Assembly (NCBI RefSeq): GCF_000283155.1
Contig: NW_004454156.1
Span: forward strand, 32,323,830-32,387,829
Source: Ceratotherium simum simum
Lineage: Eukaryota; Chordata; Mammalia; Perissodactyla; Rhinocerotidae
Direction: 5' to 3'
DNA length: 64,000 bases
This document shows positions 22,351-34,100 of this stretch, in pieces (position 1 is the first letter of the stretch; each line of letters begins with the position of its first letter). The position numbers were made by a program, and so were the translations under genes. The notes below the pieces were generated by a model, which ran no database searches, had not been told where the DNA came from, and saw only the letters and a program-made list of their open reading frames with translations.

Positions 22351-23854
22351 TCAAAATGCACAGACGTAAACCCATGAATGGGCCCTTTTCCACACTAAGG
22401 CAGCCACCATCACAGATTCTTCCAGACCCCACACCAGCTCGCACCCTGGTACCACTGCAGATTGAAAGTGGCCTGAAGAAGAAATCATTGCTTCCATCAC
22501 CAAGTCAGAATGCTGTCATCTCTAGGAGATCCAGAATTGGCACCCAAGACCAATTCTAGCTGAAGCCTGTTATGACTAATAAAGAAATGAGAAGGAGAAG
22601 GTGGAACGGCCACCGCGGCTTCCCTTTTCACCGTCCTAACACTAGCTGGATGTGCCTTTCTCCTTGTCATCCTTCTGCCAATTGCTACAGGGAGACCTCC
22701 GGAGACCGCAGCTGCCTTCTGGCACACGCAGCCTGATCGTTTTACTGTGTGACCATCAGTAAGATACAGGGAGTGCTCAGGTGAGTAGGCAAAGCATTCG
22801 AGTGCCACACAACGAAATTCACAAAGTCAAGTTTGGCTTGCCAAGGATACTCTTTTCATTGTAACTTAGAAAGTCTCCAGGTGTTAACAGCTGGAAATGG
22901 TTCGAGGGTTCCTCTTGCTGGGGTTTACGGCTACATCTGCAGCACATGACTGAGACTTTCCAAGCACACAGGACTCCAGGCACACACGCCTCATTCCCCC
23001 GCCTTTCTCCAATTGTGCTGGCTTCTCAGCCAACCTGACTCCCTGCTCCCAGATCTTTGGAATCAAAGGAACTTTTTAAAAAATCAAGCTGCTTTGGGAA
23101 AAAAGTGTCAATTTGTAAATTCCTTATTTGGCCCTGTCTACCTGCAAAGATACAGAAAGTCCGGGGGAAGTCAAAGAAGAGGATTTTGTTTCTTTTTTTA
23201 GTTTCCAGATGGAGCTGCCTCCCACTGACTACCCACACACCCAAGTGGCTGATGTCACTGTTGTGATTTTAGTACTGTGCAGGCCCTGGGGGCGAGTAGC
23301 CCCATAAAGATCAACAACAGTGAGCACATCTGAGAAAGCCAGAGAGATAGAAACGAGGGAATCAACGTGTACTTGGCTCTGGAAATGTCCACAGGATGGC
23401 CAAGCAGAGATCAGGCAAATGGACGTTTGTGCACACACGCCAGCTGGACTAAAAGCCAAGGTCTTAGAGAGTGGAGACACTTGATCAGGATGAAGTCTGA
23501 GGTGCTGAGAATGAGGTGGCCCCAAATATCACCCCGTAGGACCCTGAGGATAAAGTCCTTTGGCCATTCCTAGGATGAAGGGCTCAGGTCTAATCAACAC
23601 CATGGCCTGGAAGAGAAAAAGTGCTCTCAACTGAGCCCGTCATTGTCCCGTGACAGGCGACACATGAAGAGAAGTTGCTGACACTGAATGGAGCTATTTA
23701 TAAAAGAACCTAGTAACATGACTGTGTGCCAGGCACCGAGTCTGTGTGCGGGGAAAGAGCACCATAGAAAGTGGTTGTGGCCGTGAACACGAACGTAGAG
23801 ACCTGGATGGAGACTCTAGCCTAAACCTGCTTTATTTGGCCTCGCCAGGATTCC
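22351..23854. other. Unassigned stretch, no gene seen
   Basis: No repeat family recognised over about 1.5 kb apart from vague MIR-like words near 23720-23745. Open frames reach only 103 codons (22497-22808 minus) and do not resemble proteins. This is one of the longer repeat-free blocks in the window. Confidence 0.5.
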
Positions 23855-24475
23855 TGCCGTGTGCCACACACTGTAACCTAAACATTACATTACATGCTTT
23901 CTTGAGTCATTCCATCTTTTCAGGTGATTGTCATTGTATTAGGTTGCTAGCACTGCCTTAAAGTATCATAGCCTAGGTGGCTTAAACAACAGAAATTAAT
24001 TTTCTCACAGTTCTGGAGGCTGCCAAGTCCCAGATCAAGGTGTTGGCAGTGTTGGTTTCTTCTGAGGCCTCTCTCCTTGGCTTGTAGATGCCCATCTTCT
24101 TATAGACCCTGTGTTTTCACGTGGTATTTCCTGTGTGTGTGTGTCTGTGTCTCAATCTCCTCTTTTTATAAGGACACCAGTTATACGGGATTAGGGCCCA
24201 CCCATATGACCTCTTTTTACCTTAATTACCTCTTTAAAGACCCTATCTCCAAATACAGTCACATTCTGAGGTCCTGGGGGTTAGGACTTAAACATATGCA
24301 TTTTGAGGGGGATGCAATTCAACCCATAACAGTCATTAACATCTTTATACCACTGAGGAACATGAGACACACAGGAAGGTTAAGCATCTTACCAGTGGGT
24401 CACAGATCTAAAAAGTGTGACACTGGGATTTGTACCCAGGGTCTATCTAACTTTATTCCAAGTACTCATTCACAC
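23855..24475 (-). repeat. MIR SINE split by a MaLR LTR
   Basis: The left piece 23855-23929 ('acattacatgctttcttgagtcattcc') and right piece 24337-24475 ('ggaacatgagacacacaggaaggttaagcatcttacc', 'gggatttgtacccaggg') form one reverse-oriented MIR. The LTR lies between them. Confidence 0.7.
23930..24336 (-). mobile_element. ERVL-MaLR (MLT1-type) solo LTR with perfect 5-bp TSD
   Basis: LTR 23935-24331 (397 bp), with TG...CA ends ('tgtattagg' to 'cccataaca'). Antisense landmarks are 'ggtggcttaaacaacagaaattaa', 'ctcacagttctggaggctg', 'tccttggcttgtagatgcc', 'ttagggcccaccc' and 'aaatacagtcacattctgaggtcctgggggttaggac'. GTCAT at 23930-23934 and 24332-24336 is the duplication, the 5-bp length expected of ERVL-class integrases. 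Confidence 0.93.
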
Positions 24476-24689
24476 TGAGGATGTCAAGACTGCCCTTGGA
24501 TTAAACCTGCTCTTTGTTGAGCCAGTAACCACCTAGCATAACTCATTCTCCTCTGTTCAGGGCTATCTAGACACCATGGTTGTGCAGAGCTACCCGTTCT
24601 CCATTGCAATGCACCAATTTTTAAAAATCTGCATGACAGGCCATTCAGCTGTGGGATCACAACAACCCTCAGTGAGCCCCACTCGATTG

Positions 24690-24832
24690 ATGTCTGCTCT
24701 CCAAATTGGATTTCATGCTTCCTAACAGCCCCTTGATGAGGCTTAGTAGAAAACCTTGCACATAGTAGTTTTCTGATAAATATTTTCTGAATGCATGAAT
24801 GTATGTATGAATGGATGGAGTGGTCAAGGTAA
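24690..24832 (+). repeat. L2 LINE 3' terminus
   Basis: 'cttgcacatagtagttttctgataaatattttctgaatgcatgaatg' is the L2 3' end, followed by degenerate TGAA/TGGA repeats. Confidence 0.65.
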
Positions 24833-26170
24833 CCTCAAAAGACCCTTCCCAGTTTTCAGTTTCATGAGTCTGCTCTAGGAGGTGACACTGGGGCTGCTGC
24901 TCAATGGCTGAGGATTGCATCAGACCCGAATCAGTACTTTTCTTCTCTACAGTGTGTCTTCCTCCCCCACAGCCAGCACGTCAGGGCAGTATCACCCACT
25001 GAAACAAGGCAGTGATAAGAAGCTGCCCTTAAGAATAATGGCCTTTGCCCAGGTACAGAATGATGGAAAGCCCTGGGACCAATTAAACTTTCCCCTGGGA
25101 ATTAATCTCAACACTACTTTGATGTACTTTCCTCTCTTGGCAGACTACTGCTAGGTAGAAAAAAGAAGAAAAAGTTCACCATCATTATCTAAGTTCACTG
25201 TCCCTGTTGTCTACAATCCTGTTTGGAAAATGCCATTGTCATTCAAGAAATGTCTGCCTGAGTAGCTCTATAAGCAAACAACTACCATGGGCAGTTTCCA
25301 AAGAAGCAGAAGACAATAGCTCATGACAGCAAGGCATTTACAAGCAATTCAAGGAGATCAAAAATATTCAAGAGCGCAGAATAATGTAGTACAAACTGTA
25401 TTAATATGTGTTAAGCCTTTGAGGAATAGCCAGTCACCACTGCAGGGCGAGGATTTTAACGCATAAAGGCTTCTGAGAAGAGAAGAGACCGTGAATTGGT
25501 GAATCAAGGAATCAAATGGGAAAGTAAAACTGGAAACCGTGGCCTTGGCCCTAGAGAATGGCCAAATCTGGGTCTCAGGGATGACATGAACTGGGCAAGT
25601 GCTGAGCAAGTCGGGAAGAATAGTGGCATCAATTAAAGGCCCAGAAACCGTGCCACGTGTCACGGGAGTAGGGATAACAATGAGCTGGGCTGCCTGGAGA
25701 AGGAAGACAGGCTGACAACAGCAGGGTGCAGCGGGTTCCTGGAGGACCACGAATGGTCCTTTGAACTGAGGCATTTAGACTGGATACAATGAGCACTAGA
25801 AACCCATTCAATTACCCTGAGGAGAGGAATAAAACGATGCAAGTGGTTTCCGAGGAATTAATAGCATTCCAACTGCCCTGCTTTGACTGGAGTAGAATGA
25901 ATCAAGGAAGGTGGCCCCAATGACAAGCACAATGACCCAAGGGTGGTGAGGAGGTCCTATAATACCAGCGAAGGACACAGCGAAGTTCTTTAAAACCAGG
26001 GGCACATTTCAACGGGAGGTCAATGTCTCAACAAAAGGGTATCAGAGTGGAATATAAATGTTGTATGACCTTCCTCTCAAAAGACCAGTGCAACTTTTTA
26101 GATATTTCCAAAGCAACAAATCACAGAGCTGAAAAAGGCCTTTGATAGTAAACTGTTCCAAACTCTTATT
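24833..26170. other. Largely unassigned stretch, possible old L2
   Basis: 25310-25760 has antisense L2-like phrasing ('gcatttacaagcaattcaagg', 'gaagaatagtggcatcaattaaagg'), but it is too diverged to call. Overlapping minus-strand frames at 25358-25774 and 25629-25842 reflect this and are not convincing genes. Confidence 0.4.
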
Positions 26171-26174
26171 TTAG

Positions 26175-26300
26175 AAAATCATTCATTCACCATTTATTGA
26201 GCACCTGCTGTGTACGAGGCACTGTGCTAGGTGCTGAGCATGCATGAGCGTGCCAGGTATTATAAGAGAGGTAACAGGATGAGAAACACCTGACTCCAAC
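26175..26300 (-). repeat. MIR/L2-type fragment
   Basis: 'attcattcaccatttattgagcacctgctgtgtacgaggcactgtgctaggtgctg' is the shared start of reverse-oriented MIR and L2 copies. The following sequence is too short to separate the two. Confidence 0.55.
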
Positions 26301-26859
26301 TGAATTCCACAGAGGTCCAGCAGCTTCACAAGGTGAACAAGGTGGAACAAGGCAGAAGGAAGGAGTCTGTGCAAAGGGCGAGGTGTGACCACGGGGCCCC
26401 CATCTTTTGTCAATTGCTGGGACCAAGGGTGCAAGCAGGGCTACAGGAGGAGAGGAAGAAGGCAGAACCTGACACCCCGAGGACAGACCGCATTGATCTC
26501 TTTTGCAGGCTCTTACCTCTGCGTCACAATACTCTGCTACACCCGGCTTCAATCCGGAATCCCTCATACTTTCGTTTAAACGTGCCCTAAAACACTGAAT
26601 GGAATAAAAGTCTCAAGGATGCTCTGGAAACCAGGAATGGGGCAATCATCTTACTGGAGAGAAGTGAGGAGAGTTGCCCACAGTAGACCAATTCATATGA
26701 TGCTGTTCAGGAAAAATATGTGCTGCCTTCGGCCAAATGGTATGAGCAGAAATACCCCTAAGACCAGAAAGTGAGAAAAGAGAATGGAGCAGGGGAAAGA
26801 AGGGCGAAATGTGAGTTTTCAATAGAAGCCGCTTCTTTCAGATTTCAGAAAATAAAGAT
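26301..26859. other. Unassigned stretch, no gene seen
   Basis: No recognised repeat. The frames at 26187-26567 (minus) and 26333-26590 (plus) are antisense to each other and not protein-like. Confidence 0.5.
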
Positions 26860-27018
26860 AAGAGCTCATGCTTGCTGTATATTTAGTGGTGTGCCATTTT
26901 ATAGGAAATTGAGGTCCAAGGAAGCAAAGTAACTTTTCCCAAATCACCCAACTAGTAGAAGTTAATGCAAGGATTCAACCCCAGGTAGTCTGACTCTAGA
27001 GAGGTTTAACCACTTCTA
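26860..27018 (-). repeat. MIR SINE
   Basis: 'ccattttataggaaattgaggtccaagg', 'agtaacttttcccaaatcacccaactagtag' and 'ggattcaaccccaggtagtctgactctagag' are reverse MIR. Confidence 0.75.
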
Positions 27019-27475
27019 CTACCCCAATTCAACAACCTTGTGGGGTGAAGAACAAGATGGCGAATGCTACCTTGGTTGGGAAGCCAAGGAACCTGGATGC
27101 CACACCTAACACTGGACATGAATGGCCTTGGACCAGTAAGGATGCCAGCCTCAGACGGAGAAATGGCCCTTCCCTGAGCATCCTAAGCATTCTTGAGGCA
27201 AGCAGGATCAGACAGGTCATGGGACAAGTAGCCTTCAAGAAGAGAACAGCATAAGAGGGGAGTGTTCAGTTGAGGCCAGGGACCCATTGGCTATGAGGCA
27301 CAGCAGAATGACAGTCTAGCCACTGGGCAACCAGGTGAGCCACCTACTCCACTCCATCATCAATGAGAAATCATCAGGAAATCTCAGCTTGCCTCCAAGT
27401 ATGGTCAAGACACAGAAGGGAACAGGTGAACAATTGGAAGAAACCAAGAGTAGTCAGAGTCACAGCAACTGAAGG
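27019..27475. other. Unassigned stretch, no gene seen
   Basis: Nothing recognisable. The 69-codon frames at 27029-27238 and 27045-27254 overlap antisense. Confidence 0.5.
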
Positions 27476-28062
27476 TGGGGGGAAGGGAGGGAAGGAGGAG
27501 AGAGAAGGGGAAGGGGGTAGTAGGAGTGAGGGAGAAAGGGATGAACGGATAGAGGGATAAAGAGAGGGATGAAGGGATGGAGAGAGGGATGAAGGGATGG
27601 AGAGAGGGATGCAGGGATGGAGAGAGGGATGAAGGGATNNNNNNNNNNNNNNNNNNNNNNNNNNNNNNNNNNNNNNNNNNNNNNNNNNNNNNNNNNNNNN
27701 NNNNNNNNNNNNNNNNNNNNNNNNNNNNNNNNNNNNNNNNNNNNNNNNNNNNNNNNNNNNNNNNNNNNNNNNNNNNNNNNNNNNNNNNNNNNNNNNNNNN
27801 NNNNNNNNNNNNNNNNNNNNNNNNNNNNNNNNNNNNNNNNNNNNNNNNNNNNNNNNNNNNNNNNNNNNNNNNNNNNNNNNNNNNNNNNNNNNNNNNNNNN
27901 NNNNNNNNNNNNNNNNNNNNNNNNNNNNNNNNNNNNNNNNNNNNNNNNNNNNNNNNNAGAGGGATGAAGGGATGGAGAGAGGGATGAAGGGATGGAGAGA
28001 GGGATGAAGGAATGGAGAGAGGGATGCAGGGATGTAAAGAGGGATGCAGGGATGGATGGAGA
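27476..28062 (+). repeat. 20-bp purine-rich tandem repeat (minisatellite) containing an assembly gap
   Basis: From 27561 the unit 'agagagggatgaagggatgg' repeats with a 20-base period. The same unit resumes in phase with few changes at 27958-28060. About ten units are visible, and an unknown number lie in the gap. 27476-27555 upstream is an irregular G-rich purine tract with several runs of three to six G. Open frames drawn across the gap (up to 252 codons of Pro/Ser/Leu/His on the minus strand) are artefacts of the repeat plus N bases. Confidence 0.95.
27639..27957. other. Assembly gap (319 N)
   Basis: A run of N inside the tandem repeat. The true length of this stretch is unknown. Confidence 1.
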
Positions 28063-28065
28063 GAG

Positions 28066-28068
<3 letters not shown>

Positions 28069-28096
<28 letters not shown>
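28069..28096 (+). repeat. (GT)14 microsatellite
   Basis: An uninterrupted GT run followed by 'atacacacatgtgg', directly after the 20-bp tandem repeat. Confidence 0.95.
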
Positions 28097-28099
<3 letters not shown>

Positions 28100-29308
28100 C
28101 ACACATGTGGGTATCATGCACCCTACCAGCAAGAAAAGCTACTAATATACTAGTCTTTTAAAAAAGGAAGTAGAGGCGACAACAGGGGAAGAAGAGCCAG
28201 TAACCTTGGCCCCCAGCATTACTCAACAGCCTTAACTGGCGTCAAGTTTAAATTATGTTGCCAAGGCACAGACTCTACCGCCTTCAGGAATTTGTCTTGT
28301 GTGGCAGTTGTACTCAAGGAAGGTATATCATAAATATTTGTTGACGGTGACAATAACAGCTACTCATTTACAGCCACCTAAACTCTCTCTCCCCGTGGCT
28401 AATTTGTTCTGTGTTTGTCCTCAAAATCTCTCCTTTATGAACCTCTCCATCTTGAGAACAAAATCACACCACTTGAGGGCTGAGATCTGCTAAGAAGCTC
28501 AGAGCTTCATTTCATATCTATTTTCTTATAATTAATCAGTTTTATTTAAAAATGAGGAGAGGGATATATATATCTACAGACCAGGGAAAATGGATACAGC
28601 TTAGAGAACGACTATACATAATAGTCCCAGAAGGTTTAGCTGTTCGGATGATCATTAAAGAAATGGATGGAGTTGGTTTTAAAAAAGGTTCCCCAAATCA
28701 GAGAAAGAAAAACGAGAGAGCTGTTTCCACTTCCTTCTGGAACTACACTAAAATGTATCCCTGAACAGCCTTTCACTAAGACTCCCTACCTCTGCTATGC
28801 CTCTAGTCCATAAATACAGGGCACCATCTCTGGCTGCTGGAAGTACAGCAACTACATTTTGGGGTTGACTCATTACCATGGTTATTTGGTGGTTTCTTTT
28901 TAAACACACGAGCCAGCGCACATGGCTGGACACAGCAAACCAGCTTGACACCCAGTTTAGTCTGACAGTTCCCTAATTATCTAGTTGGTGCTTTTGTTTT
29001 AGGGATTTTTTCCCCAGGTATAAATTTCTTAAGTCTTAAATGGAAAATCCATGTATTGGTTTATTCTTCCTCTTTGATATTCAGCATTTTAAAAAGAGCC
29101 CCCACCGGTCAATAATGATGAACTGGATCATCTTGCGTACTGGTCCAGGCCCCTGGTAAGTGGCTCCTGCCTTTCTACTAAACTGGCTATTACAGCTGGA
29201 AGTTCCACTATCCTACCACTGTGGTCATGAACAGGGCAGAAACGGTCTCCCTACTTCATCACGTGATCACGAAATTCCAAAGAAATGAAAAAGTCGTCCC
29301 CGCCTGGA
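28100..29308. other. Unassigned stretch, no gene seen
   Basis: No recognised repeat or exon. 28860-29100 is AT-rich unique sequence with an X-box-like phrase 'attaccatggttattt' near 28872-28887. Confidence 0.5.
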
Positions 29309-29309
29309 G

Positions 29310-29475
29310 AAATTAAAGTGCTGGCTCTGGAGTCAGACAAACCAGTTCAAATCCTGTCTTCTTTGCCTGGGCACATCCCTTCCCTCACAAGCCTGTGGCC
29401 TCGTCTGCAAACTGGCGAAAAGAATTACACCTACTTCATGGGATTAAATGAGCAAAGTCAAAATTGAGATAAAAA
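29310..29475 (+). repeat. MIR SINE
   Basis: 'gtgctggctctggagtcagacaaaccagttcaaatcctg' covers the tRNA-like B box region, followed by 'tggcctcgtctgcaaactgg' and 'catgggattaaatgagc'. Confidence 0.75.
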
Positions 29476-30344
29476 GACACCACACAATATACTGGAGACA
29501 GAGACAAGTAATAACCGCTTTGACCATACAAACGCGAAATTAAGAACTAAAAGGTAAATTCACCTGAGTAACAAACCAATCAAAGAAAGAAAGAAAGAAA
29601 AATAAATCTGCAATGTCCACGTAAAATGGGCTGCAGCATCACCTCATATCGCTACCCAACTTGTTCTCACATAGGCCTGCTGCTGGCCCCAGGTACTTCT
29701 CCAAGAAAGACCAACCACACACAGATCTCCGACCCATTCGAACCTCACTCCAGCCTCCTCGGCACCCTGATTCCAACCTGAGCCTCCTCAGATTATGGCA
29801 GAATGCAGGATGGCTACCGCACGTGTCCTGAACACAGGCCTCTGAAGGGGCACACAGGCGGCCTGATGAGGCATCTTTTGGAAGATCCTATCAGGAGTGG
29901 AAGGCGGGAGGGAGTCAGGCTCTCAGTACCTCATCTCAGTTCATCACCACTACCCTCCGAGTCTGGGCTCATAGCCCCTTCCTCAGAGCGAGAAAGTGAG
30001 ACTCCAGCAGGTTCATGTGCTCAGCCAGCATCACCTGGTCTGCCCCCCAGTTTAGAAATTTGAACTCAGGCCTGACCGACTCCCAGGTCCCCCCGGTGCA
30101 CTCCAGGCTATCCTTGGAAATTCAAGTCACAGGCTGACTCCTGTCACATCCTCAGGAGGCACGCTGCCAGAAGGACTTGAGTGCAAGTGGTGGAGAGAAA
30201 TGAGGAAGACAACAAAGGGAGAGGAGGAGCCTGATGGGAGGCAGGAAGACCTGAACTCATGCTCAATGGCGGAAAGCCTTGGGCTTCCACTCTCTTCGTC
30301 TTTTGCATGAGAAACTTGGGTTGGAAAGAATCAGAATTAGGACT
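29476..30344. other. Unassigned stretch with a short GAAA run
   Basis: 29582-29603 is a (GAAA)n-like microsatellite of about five units. No repeat family or exon is recognised in the remainder. Confidence 0.5.
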
Positions 30345-30500
30345 GTTCCTGTGAAATCCTCATTTTATACAATCAGAAAATTGAGGTCCAGAGAAAAGCA
30401 AGCAGTTGTATGAGGTCACTCAGCAAGTTGCTGGCCAGGTCAGGACGAGAACCCAGGGTACCCACCTAATACCCAGGGCTTTTCCCACCTCTTAACATCA
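30345..30500 (-). repeat. MIR SINE
   Basis: 'cctcattttatacaatcagaaaattgaggtccagag', 'aggtcactcagcaagttgctgg' and 'ggacgagaacccagggtac' are reverse MIR. Confidence 0.75.
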
Positions 30501-30781
30501 ACCACCATGAGACATTTCACCACCTACAGGTCATCGTCTTCTAAGCCCACTGAGCCCTCCCACTGCTCCTTGGAGGTATAACAGATCCCTGCCATCCTGC
30601 TTCTTGAAGTTAATGTTCCTAAGGGCAGGTTGGTGACTGGACATTGGGGGTACCATCTGGACAATTAACCAGTCTCCAAGTGGTCCCCCCAGGCTGGCTG
30701 TGCTCATGTCCTCCAATGCAGACAGCCCTTTTTCTGAACTGCAAAGCAAACATTCTTTGATGGCTCCTCCACTGTCTAGGA

Positions 30782-30940
30782 TAGTGGCTCCCAAACTTGA
30801 GTGGGCATCAGAGTCACCCTGAGGGCTGGTTAAAACATAAGAATGCTGGGCCCCACACCTCTAGGGCATCTGCTGCAGGAGGCCTAGGGTAGCACCCGGG
30901 AATTTATATTTCAAACAAGTTCCCAGTTCAGAAGTTCTCT
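30782..30940 (-). mobile_element. MER5A-type hAT DNA transposon
   Basis: 'tagtggctcccaaacttgagtgggcatcagagtcaccctgagggctggttaaaacataag' is the reverse complement of the MER5A right half. 'cccgggaatttatatttcaaacaagttcccag' continues it. The far terminus is lost. Confidence 0.78.
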
Positions 30941-31419
30941 CTTTCGAACTCCCTAAGCCAGTGACATATGGTAAGGAGCACAAACCAGATGCCCATCTGC
31001 AACTCCAGTGGCATCAGACACACTGAGCTCAACTTGATACTCTTTCAGACACAGCTCAAATCTCTCACGTGATCACAGACAGATGTCACTGAGCAAGGGA
31101 CCCGTGCTGACACGGTATGGATCCCAGCTGGCAGCAGGCTTTCTTTCCGCTGTTCTGAAACCAACACTGAGAGATCTCTCTAAGGAGTTACAAACCATCC
31201 ACAATTTATTTAATTTTGAGTTAATTCTCTATCACTAAGTACTAATTCCAACTTCATGTTTCCCTCTAGATAAATTGTTCCAACTCTCTGCACAATCTAC
31301 ACTCAAATTCCCACCTCATCCCATATACTTAAGTATGATTAAAACAGGTAGCCCTCACTTTGTGAAACAGAGGCAAATCTTCAAATCTATTTCCATAAAG
31401 TCACTCCTATGCCCTAGCA
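30941..31419. other. Unassigned stretch, no gene seen
   Basis: AT-rich towards 31200-31280. No repeat, exon or RNA gene is recognised. Confidence 0.5.
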
Positions 31420-31590
31420 TTGCCAGGAAATAAAAATGCAATACACCCAGTTAGATTTGAATTTCAGATGAATAATTAATAAATTTTTTAGTATTACGTA
31501 TGGCCCATCCAATATTTGGGATATACTAAAAACTGTTAGATGTTTATCTGAAATTCAAATTTAACAGAGTCTTGTATTTTATCTGGTAAC
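31420..31590. mobile_element. Palindromic MITE, near full-length copy
   Basis: The left arm 'ttgccaggaaataaaaatgcaatac...gatttgaatttcagatg' and right arm 'catttatctgaaattcaaattt...gtattttatctggtaac'-type sequence are inverted complements around an AT-rich centre near 31510 ('ccaatatttggg'). Same family as 4007-4123, which has lost most of one arm. Confidence 0.75.
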
Positions 31591-31599
31591 ACTACTATA

Positions 31600-31965
31600 C
31601 CTCTGCACTCATTCAAAAAATATATATCAAGCCTCTACTATGTGTTACTTGCTACGAATATAAGACACATAGGCAGGGGTATGTGGTAAATGTTTAACAA
31701 CTAGCTGTTGGGGAGGGCGTAATTTTTAGTGTTTGCTGCTGATGCTTGGAGTTCCTGCAAACATCTGGCAAATATGAGACCAGAAGAGCTGCAGAGATGC
31801 CCATCCAGAGCATCAACATTATCAAGCCACAGAACCTACGGCAACAACCACCTACCTCTAAGATCTTGTATCGTAAGACAAATGTACTCTTAATTGTCTA
31901 AGCCACTGTTGGTTGGTTTTTCTGCTACTAGTACCCAAATGATTCCCAACTGATACACAAAAGAT
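31600..31965 (+). mobile_element. Possible old ERVL/MaLR LTR 3' portion
   Basis: 31860-31960 reads 'agatcttgtatcgtaagacaaatg', 'ctcttaattgtctaagccactgttggttgg' and 'cccaactgatacac', close to the poly(A)-region and 3' end wording of MaLR-type LTRs. The upstream part is not recognisable. Confidence 0.4.
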
Positions 31966-32082
31966 ACTCCTCTTAGCCATATGTGTTACATTCTGCCTCT
32001 CCAAGTAGACCAAAAGTTGTTTCTGTTTGGGGGTCATGTTGATGGGTCTCTTCTTTCCCCCCTTCCTTTCCTTTCATTTCCT

Positions 32083-32130
32083 CATCCATCCATTCATCCA
32101 TCCATCCATCCATCCACCCCACCCACCCAT
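32083..32130 (+). repeat. (TCCA)n microsatellite
   Basis: 'catccatccattcatccatccatcc' runs with CCCA-type variants at the end. Confidence 0.95.
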
Positions 32131-33888
32131 CACTCACAGTGTATCATTTACTTATTTATCCTACTGCAACATCCAACCGTGCAATGCTAGATCTACGGAG
32201 AGACATCCCAGTTAGTGCTTCTGACTGACTCTCTGAGAGTCAATCACCAATGTTTTCCATCAGGGGCCTATTTTAGAAGACTATTTTGTAAATCTGCTCT
32301 CAGTTGCCACCATAGAGTAAAGGCTTTTTTTCCCTCCAGTACTGATAAGGCCCCAGTCTCTCTCTTGACCCAGTTCTCCTCACCTCCTCCGTACTTCCTT
32401 GGGGTCAGATTACAACTCTGTAGAAATCCAAAAAAGCCACAGAGGAGCCCCTGAGACCAATAAATCCACTCAGGACACTCAAGCACCTACAGTGGGACAG
32501 GAGTGCTCTTAGCCACAGGTGATCTAAGGAGGCTGTTGACCCAAAAGTTGCTTCTTTTTGTGAACAATCCCAAGCACTAATGACTGTACTTAAGAAATCA
32601 ACTGGCACTTATTTCTCCCTCTGGTGCAACGAATGAAAGAGGAAACAATGCATGCAGGACGAGGATTATCAAAACCATACATGGAACCACTTGACCAACC
32701 ATGTCCTGAAATTTCACTTCAAACATATTCCTCCGAAGTCACTTTGTCCCAAAGAGCCAAGCTGTCCCTCCCCACTCCAGTCCTCCTATGCTGTGCCTCC
32801 CCACTCCATGCACCATTAATTTCCACCTCTGAGATCCTTTTCTTTGCCATTACTCTGCTTCCATTCCTTCCATCTCAACTCTACAGCTTTTCTCTCTCTA
32901 ATCTCTAGGTTCCTGTAATACTTTGTGAGAGAGGCCACTTAAAAAGAGGCTCAGTCACAATACTACAGTGTAGACAACCTTTTCTGTCTCATTGCAGACA
33001 ATTCTAGGCACTATCTATACTTTCCCTTCAATCAAGCCAAATGTGCTATTACTTATCATCAGCTCAAGGTCTCCTATTAGCACACTGACTAAGTGCATCC
33101 AGAGAGCAAATGCCCAAGGATGTCAATACCCTGAGGTATTGATCTAAGAGGCAGACCAAGCAAAGACCCACTTCCTGCTCTGAGGACTCCTGGCTAAGTG
33201 CGGTCCATCAGAACCACAGCTGGCTCACCAGAAGACAACACTGCGCAGAAACAAACCAGATGCCGGAGAGAAATCTGAGACAGTGACCAATTTATGAGGG
33301 GACCGAGGTTGGACATATTGGAAGGTGCAGAATGAGGCTAAAAAAATAAAGACACAGGAGGCTTTTTAGAGGAAATCTGTTCACACTGAGGATAATTAAT
33401 GAATGTGTTGACTGGACTCCCAGAGGCAATCACAGAAGCTGAAGCCATGATTATTTTTAATAGACTTAGGTTCTTATTGGGTGGAAACAACATGAGCCAA
33501 GAAAGAGCTGGCTGGCCACATGGCCAATGGACTGAGCTTTTTCCATCCTGATCCACAATTATTTTACCGAGAGTGAAGTGGCTACCCCTCCCCCCAACTC
33601 CAATTCACCATCATTTTTAGATTCAACTCAGCCTGGGATTGCACCATTTAGAGGGAACCACCTTAATTCCTCAAGTCTCAGACAGGTCCGTCATTATCTG
33701 TGTGTCCCACCCTGACTCTGCCCTCCCCTCTACTGATTCTCCCAGTCAGGAATTCCTGATCCAAGATGGTGGCTGGGGGCTTCAACCAGCAGTGCTGAGC
33801 CAATCACATTTATTCTTACGGAAATTTTAAATAAGGCACACGAAGAGAGGTTCTCATTGGCGCTAGGTGCCTAAGCTAATGGGTCATA
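32131..33888. other. Unassigned stretch, no gene seen
   Basis: About 1.75 kb without a recognised repeat or exon. 32720-32920 is pyrimidine-rich and could be a very old L2. Frames stay under 95 codons. Confidence 0.5.
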
Positions 33889-34100
33889 GAGAGTCGGGGC
33901 TGGAAGATGATATTGGGTTGTGCAAAAGAAGGAAGGAGCAGAGGAACCTCGTCAGGAGAAGAACACAGCTGATGAATGAAGAAAGCAGGAGGAGGAGAGC
34001 GTATGGGGTGGGGGAGCGAGAGAGAGAGGGAAAGACAGCAAGAAAGTCAGAGGGAAAAGATGGAGAGAGAGAGAGGAGACAGAGAATTAGAAAGACTCTA
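33889..34100 (+). repeat. GA-rich low-complexity tract
   Basis: Purine-rich plus strand with AGAG and GGAG motifs, densest at 33980-34085. The 88-codon Arg/Glu/Lys frame at 33867-34133 is a product of this composition. Confidence 0.85.

Noticed and set aside
24940..25150. Acceptor-like 'ttcctcccccacag' followed by an open frame (24915-25154)
   Set aside because: No recognisable protein and no donor site that would make a plausible exon.
27561..28060. Tandem repeats considered as a CRISPR array
   Set aside because: Units are contiguous with no unique spacers, and the genome is mammalian.
27374..28132. Open frames of 116-252 codons on both strands around 27.4-28.1 kb
   Set aside because: They cross 319 N bases and a 20-bp tandem repeat. 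The residues are simple repeats of the unit, so these are artefacts.
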